Below are positions 11,101-20,270 of a stretch of DNA of 64,000 bases, piece after piece. How positions within the stretch are numbered: the stretch's first letter is position 1; every line of letters starts with the position of its first letter. The notes under the pieces are model-generated. The model was not told where the DNA came from and ran no database searches. It was given only the letters and a program-made list of their open reading frames with translations. The stretch spans positions 11,192,001 to 11,256,000 of the forward strand of contig CATNEN010000039.1 in NCBI GenBank assembly GCA_950097015.1. Direction: 5' to 3'. The translations under genes were made by a program, and so were the position numbers. Origin of the DNA: Macrostomum hystrix. Its lineage: Eukaryota > Platyhelminthes > Macrostomidae.

Positions 11101-11638
11101 TGGAAGGCGGCAATCAAGCAGAAGTATGCCATTCATCCTCATCGGCTGCACTGGATAAGAATTTAATGGTGTAATGGTCATAACGGTGTTATCAGCGAAT
11201 CGGCGCAGCTTGTCAAACCTAAATTGCACGAGAGTTCTTCTGGCGCGGGCCTCTGCGGTCGGGTTGATGAAACTATCCGCATTGGCAGCGATCTTCTGCT
11301 TGATTGCCGCCTTCCAGCCAGAGATCGCGCTCTCATTCCTTCTCTCATACTTCTGCTGCCGAATTTGCTTGCAGTTTTGTTGAACTTGATTCCAGAAATG
11401 ACGAATTTGAGTGCCAAAATGTGTAGCTAGCAAGTGCCTAGATAATCCCAGAGAATAGAACTGAACAACACAGAAGATCTGACAAGGCGTCAACATAACA
11501 CCCTCTTACCAGTTTAGATAATTTAATGTAGGCCTCCTTGATCTCAGCCTGGGTGGCAGTGGGACTGATGCCCAGACGGTCATAGAGATTAGCTGAACTC
11601 AGGCACCTTAAATAGTGGCAAACAGTTTTTTGGTTCAT
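8168..11638 (-). CDS. J-domain membrane protein, DNAJC30-like (four exons)
   Basis: Exons on the minus strand: 11638..11510, 10328..9999, 9832..9590 and 8485..8168. All junctions are phase 0 with good sites (donors GTAAGA, GTTTGT, GTGAGA; acceptors TTTTTAG, CCTCAG, TTAAAG), giving about 339 residues. The J-domain spans about residues 18-76: helix II with TATQAEIKEAY is nearly identical in style to DNAJC30, the HPD motif (45-47) opens exon 2, and helix III AEINAAYETLG follows. Exon 3 starts with a clear transmembrane helix (about 154-175). The rest is polar, with a CAG-encoded polyQ run, and ends in an Ala-rich tail. J-domains stimulate Hsp70 ATPase; DNAJC30 acts in mitochondria. The long segment after the helix is unlike human DNAJC30, which ends there, so the orthology is tentative. 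The start at 11638 is the first Met; a different first exon is possible. Confidence 0.8.
8652..8999 (+). pseudogene. 3'-end scrap of a non-LTR retrotransposon ORF2
   Basis: The reading frame ends in a pattern typical of the extreme C-terminus of many animal non-LTR reverse transcriptases: RFRLGNHKLACETLR, then CPKC, then ENETHILFRY (C-x2-C with a downstream E-x3-H). Endonuclease, RT and RNase H regions are absent, so it is a 5'-truncated dead copy. It lies in intron 3 of the J-domain gene, in the opposite orientation, and is unrelated to the large element at 42-48 kb. Confidence 0.55.
9267..9306. repeat. AAT/ATA microsatellite
   Basis: About twelve trinucleotide repeats in intron 3 of the J-domain gene. 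Confidence 0.9.
9868..9965. repeat. 32-bp tandem repeat, three copies, in J-domain gene intron 2
   Basis: The block AACTGGGGATCTGG with a variable remainder recurs at 32-bp steps. It occupies most of the 166-bp intron between 9998 and 9833, ending just before the acceptor. Confidence 0.7.
10795..11425. mobile_element. Foldback/long-TIR element in J-domain gene intron 1
   Basis: The segment 10796-10853 is the inverted complement of about 11370-11424, including GCACTCAAATTCGTCATTTC and CAAGTTCAACAAAACTGCA. Further in, 11046-11129 is the inverted complement of about 11283-11368. Together they make an imperfect stem of roughly 130 bp, with extra ATTCAAATTCGGCAAACTGC-type repeats inserted in the left arm. 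The outer ends read TTACAC and GTGTAG, compatible with a TA target duplication. No transposase is encoded, so this is a non-autonomous element. Confidence 0.7.
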
Positions 11639-11639
11639 A

Positions 11640-12848
11640 TACCTAGCACATACTCTGCTATTTTCTTAGACTGTACTAGAAAATAAGGCTCAGAGAAGAA
11701 AGTTATACCTTCTACAAATAATGTACACAAAATGCTGTCTCCATATGATGTTCATAATCATTCCATGCAACTCTGAAAAATGAAATGATCATTCAATGAG
11801 TTTTGCTTAAAATCATTAATACAAATATCTAAATTCATAGAAAATGAAATAACCATTTGATCTTTTTTTGTTAGTATAGATATAGGATAGCAATTAGCAA
11901 AAGAAAATCAGAAAAAAAACAAATTGGTTTTTATCTAAATGGCAAATAAATTAAAGTGCTTTCCTAGTGACAGTTTGATTTCACTTTTGCTTTGGAAAGT
12001 GGGGTATCCTGACCTATCAAGCAATCAATAATGTTTTAGTCACATTATAAATTCAGGCATTGATAATTGCAGTTTGCTAATCTGTTCTTGCAGTTATCTT
12101 ACTTGGCTCGTATCCCAATGGCCTTGCTAGGTTTCTAATAGAAAATACTCATTGTCATTGTTTTTATTTACAAAATAAATATTTGGTTTTCTGACATGCT
12201 TAAAAGAACATTGTCTATATGCACAAAGTATTTTTTCCAAATTAACCATATAAATAAAAAAACACTTAAAAATGTTTTTTAATGGTAAATTTTATTCTGT
12301 AGCCTACACTTATATGTTCTTTTAAACTAAACGGTTCTCTCATTCCTAGTCTTTTTATGTAATATATATTTTTATATATTGTCTATTAACTAAGTGGACA
12401 CTATGGGTTGACTACATTTTACAATATAACAAGTATTAAGAAAATAATTTATTTGACAATATATTTAAATGTTTTACAGACAAATGCTTAGATGCATTTT
12501 TGTGTCACAACTAGTTACTTGACTGCTTATGTTATATGCAGTATAATGATAGATTTACATTGTAAGTACAAAACCTGCTGGAATAAGTTTTAGCTTACCG
12601 TGGACAGTGCACCATGGCAATTTTAAGGTAGCATGGATAATGTATCATGTAAAGTTTTAAATCATGACATAAAGTGGCAGGGACCCTACCATAAAATCTT
12701 TAAACCCTAAGGTGACAGTACACTAGATCTAGTTTTGCTTACAGTTTCATGAATTTCCATTTTGCAGTTGACTTCCTCCAGTTTCATGCTTTGTATCTAT
12801 CCTTGTTTCAGATCACACTGGCCACTGTATATGTAAGCCTAACTTAGG
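11640..12848. other. AT-rich intergenic, no gene seen
   Basis: Long AT-rich stretch upstream of the J-domain gene with no sizeable ORF. It presumably contains that gene's promoter; I could not pick out a core element. Confidence 0.4.
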
Positions 12849-13191
12849 TGTAGTGAGGGTGCTGGTCATTTCGTCAACTGCCAGTTCGTCAACTTGGTTG
12901 ACAAATTGACCAACATTTTAAGGTGGTCTCACTTGCAGTTGACGAAATGACCTGAGCTTGTTAGTTACTTCGTCAACTGGCTAGCTATAGTTTGCAAATG
13001 TCAAAACATGTACATAACATTACCTTTGTTATCATTATTTATTATCCGGAACATTCTCAATCCATCTTCGCCACCCCCCATAAACTGACAATGTGCCCTG
13101 TCTCTTTTACTTAAACCAGCGCCCCTCGCGTTGACACATGTTCTCTCAATCTATCTTTGCACCCACCCCCAAACTGACAACGTGCCCTGTC

Positions 13192-16100
13192 CAGGGTTTT
13201 TTTTAACCCCAATTAGTACCCCATGGGGTATTAGTCAACTGATTTGGGGTACTATTTTGCCCTTTGATACCCCAAAAAGGGGTACTACCTTTTTGACATT
13301 AAAAAAATAAGGCTTTGCTTTTCTGGATCTGGACCTGGGGGACATTTCTTAGACTTAAAGGCTGGAGCCAGACATACAGAGGGAGCCGGTAATGCGAACT
13401 AAGTCTAAGTCTTGGAGGCTTAGACTCCTATGACCATGACTAAGTTCGGATGGGATGGGAAGGAAGGGAGGGAATCGGTATAATAAGCTGGGGCCTGGGC
13501 TGGGCCAACATAGGTCTTTGTAAGTTTGTACATCGACTGGAGTGGCTGGCTGCTAGGCTAGCCCAGAAAAAGTGGAGAGGGGTGGTGTCGGGGAGTGGAG
13601 TGGGGACGGAAGCGGGGACGGAGGAGTCTGAGACTGAGACTGAGAGTCGGATGCGAAAAGGGGGCAGGGAAGAGGGAACCGATCATGGCATTGGGAGAGA
13701 TGGGGGAAGTGGGGTTGTTGTTAAAGCTTGAAATAAATGTACTTTGGAGACAGACCCGTTACAAAGTAGTGGGGTCAGTCAGCAGGGGAAAGAGAAAAAA
13801 GAATGTACATGAACAGATGACAGTTTTTCTTTGATACTATGAATCGGAGTACAAGGAAATAATCATAGGAAAGAAAACTTATCCCAATCACAGACTGCTA
13901 CACGCTGCGCACTGAACAGCTATTTTATCCAAAAGCACTGCAATATTTCGACAACTAAAGTATTTATTATGGACAAGTGGCTAATAAGGCCAAAGAAGCG
14001 CATACGCGAAGATGAGTCAGATGCAAGAGAAATCCCGATCGCTGTAGCCAGAGAACAACAGCAAGTTGTGCAGCCGGCAGTAGAGCAGCAGAATGCACAA
14101 TCGGCTGGAGATCAGCAAGCTCAGCAGCAGACTTGACGAAAATTCTTAACGAAGTGGCTGACAGACTTCAAATGGGCAAAATTTGACGCAGCTAGTAACA
14201 CTGTTACCTGCAACTTTTGTGTCGAGCATGGATGTGGCCACTGGAAATCAACCAAGAATGTGCTAACAGCTTGGAAAGAAGGATGGACAAGAAAGCAGCT
14301 GCAACAACACGAAGAAAGCGACACACATGTAAGAGCTAAAGAGGCGCAGTATCAGCGACCAAAGGAAGTGCTGCCCAAGAAGATTGTGCAAATGACGGAC
14401 CAGCAAAGCACTGCGCTATTGTCGAAATTGCACACTGTACACTTTACAACAAAGAACCTTGTCTCTCAGCACAGAACTACACAGATGCACCAACACGTTT
14501 CAAATGAAGTAAAATTTATTTGTGCCCGTGCTGGCGTCGATGTCGCATTGCCATTGCCAACAGCTGATCACACTTCGAATTGGTCGACCCGACAGTTTGT
14601 CTTCGCACTTGCAAGGACTGTGCTTCTCAGGGATCTTGAGCAGCTGCGCAGTGCAGCTTGTTTCACCATCCATATTGATGAAAGTACAGATATTACATCC
14701 ACCAAGAAGTTGCTCATCTATGTGCAATACCCAGATACTGAGCAGCGCAAGCTTTTTCACAAGTTTTTTAAGCTGGTCAAGCTCGAGGCGACAGATGCTG
14801 ACTCTATAACAAGAGCTGTGGTAAGCACCTTTCAGCATGAAAACATCGACATCGAAAAATGTGTCATGTGCGTATCCGATGGTGCCAGCGTCATGCTGGG
14901 TGCCCGTAATGGTGTCGTAGCTCGGCTGAAGCGAATTGTTCCTCACATAGTCGAATTCCACTGTCTCGCTCACTGCCAGGCACTGTCAATCGGCGATGCG
15001 TTCGACAGCGTTGCTAAGTTTGTCAAGTTTGAAAGCCGCATTCGAGACCTCGTCCGCTATCTCCATACAACAAAGCACAGGACACAGCTGAAGAAGGTTG
15101 GAGAAGTCATCGGTGAGACTGTCACAAGTATTGCTACGATTTTCGAGATCCGTTGGCTATCACGAGTAAGTGTAATTCACTCACTGGTTCGAAATCTAAA
15201 AGCAATTCAGTCGCTCCTCAACGATGCCGCAACCCGTGAAGATTCAGCTGTTGGCCTTTTCAAGCGAGTGACATCCATTGAGTTTTTACTCATGCTACAT
15301 CATCTGCTGGATGTACTCGTGCCTCTTGAGGTTCTTTGCAAGCAGTTGCAGGTACGGAATGTTCATCCACTGGATGCATTCTCGTGGATTAAGAGCTGCA
15401 TAGCCATGCTTACTGAGATGTATCTGTGCGATGACGTCGTCGGCAGAAAAAACTACCAACAAATCGTTGCGGAATTTGCGAAAAGCGACAAGGAGGAACG
15501 GAAAATTCTCATTCGTGACGACAATGAGCCAAATGCTTTTGGTACAGTCAGCGCTGCTGTGCAGGAAGACGTTGTTCAGCTTGTATCAAAGATCTGTCAG
15601 AGTCTCCGTGACAGAGCTGATGCTAATAATGCTGTAATTCGTGCTACTGAAATTTTCAAGCCAGAGATCTACCGCGACATGCTGCCAAAGGATCTGCCTG
15701 CATATGGTGATGAGCAGCTGCGGCTACTGCTTAGTCATTTTAGCAGCTTGCTGAATATTAATGAGAATGAGGCGGTCAATGAGTTCTTGACAGCAAAGAG
15801 GCAGATGAGAATGAAGAGAAGCTGGTTGGACACTCTGTATGACATCGCCACAGATCGAGAGTTGTTTCCCAACTTGCGTAAGCTCACAGAAGTCCTGCTC
15901 TCTTTCAACTCTTCAAATGGCGAAGTTGAGCGCGGTTTTAGTACGCACAACAACATTAAAACAAAGCTGCGTAATCGTTGGTCGACCTACAAGCTGGATG
16001 AGCAGATGCGCATTGTGCTCGATGATGCGCCACTTGAAGATTTTGATTATGAGAAGGCTCTCATGATCTGGTCGATGTACAAGGCACCCGAGACCCGCCG

Positions 16101-16979
16101 CCAGCACAATGTCGAGAATTCACCACTGCTTAAGCGAGGCCGCTACGCCAAGTTCGCAGCCGCAGGACAGAAGAAGACACCTGGCCATTCTTCTACAGTC
16201 GATGCTGCAGAAGCCACCCTTTTAACAGCAGCTGTGGATGAACAAACCTCGGGCGCCATGGATAATGAGCAGCAAGGTGACGAAGACGACGAGGAATTGG
16301 GCAGCTCTGATGACGACCGATGTGGTTGGTGGATTGGCGATGAGTGATTATGCAGCGCTCGACGATGATTGGTTATAACAATGTTGCAAAGCTAATGTGC
16401 TACTTTATTTATTTATTTTCTCAATCATGTGTCAATGAAAATGCTAATGCATTCTTTTTGTTCATTCTTTTTAATCATATATCAAACACCAATACCCATG
16501 TCAATGCGCTCTTAAATGTGTTTATTTCTCGATTGTTTGACATTTATACTACGTATTTATACTCGTAATTGCCAACGCACATGTACCGCAGCCTGACTTC
16601 CCACAATAAAAAAATCTATGAGTACCATGTTTAGCAAAGTCCTGCAATTACAAAGATTACATAGCATACATTGCAAACCACAAGGTGAAGCAGCTGAACT
16701 CGAATTTTAAGGATAATATTTTTGTATTATACATTTCTTTTTATACTCACTGTCTAAATGCTCTAAAGTCTACTCGCAGAATAAACGATTAACTTAGGTC
16801 AACTAAAAATGCACATGTTTATGATGGGGTTAATTTTTCCGACATTGGCCATAATTGCATTTTTATGAAACTTGAAGAATTAGGAATGCCATGGGGTATT
16901 GCTCCACCAAAATGGGGTACTACTCGGAAGCTTGATACCCCAATTTGGGTACTACTCAACCCCGAAAAAAATAACACTG
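13192..16979 (+). mobile_element. hAT transposon, near complete, 3.79 kb
   Basis: The element starts CAGGGTTTTTTTT and ends (complement) CAGTGTTATTTTTTT, hAT-style imperfect terminal inverted repeats followed by subterminal GGGGTA and TACCCC blocks. An exact 8-bp target duplication GCCCTGTC flanks it at 13184-13191 and 16980-16987. One transposase gene fills the middle, with AATAAA at 16605-16610. The insertion lies inside a repeat unit of the larger element at 12857-17497, so this hAT is the younger of the two. Confidence 0.93.
13969..16347 (+). pseudogene. hAT transposase with one in-frame TGA
   Basis: Reading from ATG 13969, the frame runs 793 codons to the stop ending at 16347, broken only by a TGA at 14134-14136 (codon 56). 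Downstream the frame is fully open (an ORF from ATG 14260 gives 695 residues). Domains: a TTF/BED-like zinc finger (C81, C84, H114, H120), an RNase H-fold core with HIDEST (Asp near 237), VSDGAS (Asp near 304) and a CLAHC motif, a Trp in EIRWLSRV, and a C-terminal hAT dimerisation region with NGEVERGFS carrying the third acidic residue (Glu near 654). The tail is acidic. This matches the ZMYM6/ZNF862-like branch of hAT proteins. An ATG start after the TGA would lose the zinc finger's first Cys pair, so I treat the copy as recently disabled unless the TGA is spliced out or misread. Confidence 0.85.
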
Positions 16980-17564
16980 GCCCTGTCTCTGTAACTTGAA
17001 CCAGAGCCCTCACACTGACACCTGTTCTCTTAAGCTGACAACATGCACCCTGTCTCTTTTACTTAAACCAGCGCCCCTTGCGTTGACACATGTTCTCTTA
17101 ATCTCTCAATGCGAATTAGCACCTTGTCTTAATCCTCAACTATCATGTCTCAACAACCCCACCAGCCAAACCAATCTGAAATACTTTAAACGTGACACTG
17201 CAACCTCCTCAAACACTATATAATGGAGTAGGGTTTCAGGAGGGCCACTCAAATTTTTACGTCTTGGTAATGGACACTTGGTAATGGACCGTGTTTCTGG
17301 CTGCAAGGTTCCAGGGGTGTGTATTATTGGCAGTTGACGAAGTGACCAAAAGTTGACATCGTCCCATTGAACAGTTTGACAAAATAACCAAGCTTTGAAA
17401 GTATCCTATTGGTTGGTTGACAAAAGGACCAATACAGGGAACGGGTTGACGATGTGTCCAGTTGACAAAATGGCAGTTGACGAAATGACTAAGATCCTGT
17501 AGTGATAGGGCCTAAGACAAGTTAGCTTAGAAACTTTGTCCGACTCGGAATATTCATACAGTTA

Positions 17565-17905
17565 GGGTAATGTATCATCAACCAAATAGTGTATCTTCAA
17601 AACCGAACAAGAATTTTGACTTCTTCCTTGGTCCTGTGCAAGACAGAAACAAGCTATTATGTTTCACACAACAACTAATTTGAAAGTGGAAGAAATTATC
17701 CACAAGCTGAGGCATGATGTGCAATGAAGCATTAAGAGGAAAGAAAGATATTGATGTTTCAGTAGAAATTTTTATTGCAAAAGCATACTTTTTAACAACA
17801 TTTTTTCAGTATGTACTTTAGATGAAGATTGTATATGGTTGCTTGCCAATTAAGTGACCATAAATGTAGTTATTTATAGAGCATGAAAAAGTGCTTTCAA
17901 ATTAT
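17565..17905 (+). mobile_element. Truncated copy of the GGGTAATG element
   Basis: From GGGTAATGTATCATCAACC onward about 340 bp match 20470-20479 plus 21798-22125 at high identity, including GAATTTTGACT and GAGGCATGATGTGCAATGAA. The homology stops near 17905 and no right terminus is visible, so the copy is truncated or rearranged. Confidence 0.7.
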
Positions 17906-18234
17906 ATAATTCAAATTTTATTGACAAAATGAAAAAACTATGCCTTCCTTGGCATGAGGTCAACAAACAAGACAGAGTTAAACCATACTATGTCTAGTAA
18001 TATCCTAGTTCACCAGCACTTAACGTACATATTAGCCAGCAATATAGTTTTCTCTGAACGGCACATTCAGCATGTAGCTACATATATATATATTATAATA
18101 TGAAGCCTTATAAATAAAAAAGAACATGTTCTCAGAACAAAGAACATGTTCGGAGTTGCCTAGGCTATTAGCCGACCATCGTGCATGTTCGATTACCGTT
18201 TCTTAGAACCTATCTTTGTCAACACGGGTGAATA

Positions 18235-18760
18235 TTCCAACAGTTAAATTCGAGTCGTAGGCCCCCTAATAACTGTCTGAGAGCTTATTAGATGTATGCA
18301 TATAATTTGGAGTCGGAATAACTGTCTGAGAGCGTATTTAAACAAACAGACATTTGAGTCGCAATATTCCAACAGTTAAATTTGAGTCGGAATAACTGTC
18401 TGAGAGCTTATTAGATGTATGCATATAATTTCGAGTCGGAATAACTGTCTGAGAGCGTATTTAAACAAACAGACTTTCAAGTCGGAATATTCCAACAGTT
18501 AAATTTGAGTCGGAATAACTGTCTGAGAGCTTATTAGATGTATGCATGTAATTTCGAGTCGGAATAACTGTCTGAGAGCGTATTTAAACAAACAGACTTT
18601 CAAGTCAGAATATTCCAACAGTTAAATTCGAGTCGGAATAACTGTCTGAGAGCTTATTAGATGTATGCATGTAATTTCGAGTCAGAATAACTGTCTGAGA
18701 GTGTATTTAAACAAACAGACTTTCGAGTTGGAATAACTGTCAGAATATTCCGACAGGTAA
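18235..18760. repeat. 123-bp tandem repeat, four copies
   Basis: Unit containing ATTCCAACAGTTAAATT, GGAATAACTGTCTGAGAGC and TTAAACAAACAGAC, starting at about 18235, 18366, 18489 and 18611. Copies are highly similar. The array is internal to the TIR element at 17522-18826 and repeats pieces of its termini (CGGAATATTC). Confidence 0.85.
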
Positions 18761-18841
18761 TGTATAACACATTAACTGTCGGAATAAGTGTCGGAATATT
18801 CCGAGTCAGACAAAGTTTCTAAGCTAGGCCTAGACAAGTTC

Positions 18842-20270
18842 TTGCATATAACCTATCATAATGCATGGTGAGCTAGGCATGCTTTGCACCATGAAAACAA
18901 GCAAAAGTGCCCTAGATATTGTCCATATAAATACCATTTATTCTAAAGAGGAGAACGAAGATAGCTAAAGTTAGCTAAATTTGCTCAATAGCCAATCATA
19001 GGCCTATGTTTCTCAGAAAAAGCTAAGTTTTGGAACTTGTGAGATTAGAATTTAGTAATAGTAAGGGATGAGTAGTGTACATTAATTGGCATAAGTTAGA
19101 AGACCATCAAATTGTCTGTACTAGGCACCGAGCATTATAATTTATGACATCAGATACATAGCTACATAGGCATAGCTGAAGCAAAAAATATAATAACTTT
19201 GGTAGCTTTGCTTTTAAAAGAAAAGCAATAGGGCCTATGATATGTAAATAAATAAGACAAAAAAGTTTGTAAGCTAAGCTAATTGCAGGAGTATGCATAA
19301 TTTGTCGGCAGTATTCTTGCCAAAATATTTATTGAGAAGTGCAAGGGTAAATTAATTTTTCAACATATTAAGTAAGAGTGCAAGGGATCATTGACAAAAT
19401 TCGCGCACTTTCTTATAAAAGTTACAAACTTGAAGAAATAAGTTTAATCTTTTGCTGCTGATAAAAACTTTTATTAGGTAATCTCTATGTCCGTCTAGGC
19501 ATCAGAATTAAATAATAGTTCGATTACACAATTTTGCTTAACTGTATAAAATTTACGAAATCCAATTTTCGTAGAACTCAGTTTTTTCGTTAGCGAAGTA
19601 ATTAAATATCATTCAAGATATAGTAGCTTGCATACATATCGCTTGTGATAACATATCTTGGCTGGTTAAAAAAGCCTCTTCAATCATCAGTTTAGTTATT
19701 TAGTTGTTGTAGAAATCTGTCAAAAGTCTTGTACATTAATACATAGCGATAATTTTTGGTGTTGCCTTTTAAATTCGTTCAAAGTGCGGATAGTGCTGTA
19801 ATTGCCTGGAAAGACAACCAAAAAACTATTATAATTTATATGTGCACTTTAGTTACTTGGTCTCTGTTTTATGAGTTACAATAAGTTTGAGTATAGGGAA
19901 TCATGCGGCAGTTCATCTATTAAAAAACCAACATTGATTGCAACTGGCTAGAGATAAAATTTCTCTGTTAAGCTAGATAGTATAGGCCTAGTAGATATCC
20001 TATTTTAAGTTGCGAAAAACAGCAGACAGGCAGTAATACCATAAACGGCTTTTCATTTTAGCTGCAATACAGCTATTTATTAAAGGTAAAAATCTAACAG
20101 AGCTGGGAGAAAGTCTACAGAGTTTTCTATTTTGATCAATTGTTGCTGCTAGATATTGCATTACAATTACCCAATATATATTAAACATTACACACTGCAC
20201 AACCATATCAAAGTACAGAGTCAATATCATTTTTTGATTGCTAAAACAAACGGCACATATAAATTATATA
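18842..20270. other. AT-rich, no gene seen; upstream of BLTP3
   Basis: No credible ORF. It lies immediately 5' of the first coding exon at 20271 and must hold the 5' UTR or promoter unless an earlier non-coding exon exists. No TATA or Inr call is possible by eye. Confidence 0.4.

Larger units (their letters stand above)
12857..17497. mobile_element. Non-autonomous hAT-type element (host of the nested hAT)
   Basis: The outer ends are inverted: the left end carries GGTCATTTCGTCAACTGCCA, and the complement of the right end carries AGTCATTTCGTCAACTGCCA. Both are flanked by the same 8-bp direct repeat TGTAGTGA at 12849-12856 and 17498-17505, the target duplication size of hAT elements. Subtracting the younger hAT at 13192-16979 leaves about 845 bp with no ORF. 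The inside is made of repeated GTTGACGAAATGACC-type blocks and of a diverged unit of roughly 100 bp around CTGTCTCTTTTACTTAAACC, seen at about 13100 and 17050. Confidence 0.75.
17522..18826. mobile_element. TIR element with internal satellite
   Basis: The left end 17522-17555 (TAGCTTAGAAACTTTGTC, then CGACTCGGAATATTC) is the inverted complement of 18794-18826, with about 31 of 33 bases matching. The flanks carry a direct repeat, GGCCTAAGACAAGTT at 17509-17523 and GGCCTAGACAAGTT at 18827-18840, either a long target duplication or chance. No ORF. Much of the inside is a 123-bp tandem repeat, and a copy of another element (17565-17905) sits just inside the left end. Confidence 0.65.

Noticed and set aside
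13450-13834. G-rich ORFs upstream of the hAT transposase
   Set aside because: Low-complexity Gly/Glu/Arg translation inside the transposon's 5' non-coding part, not in the transposase frame.
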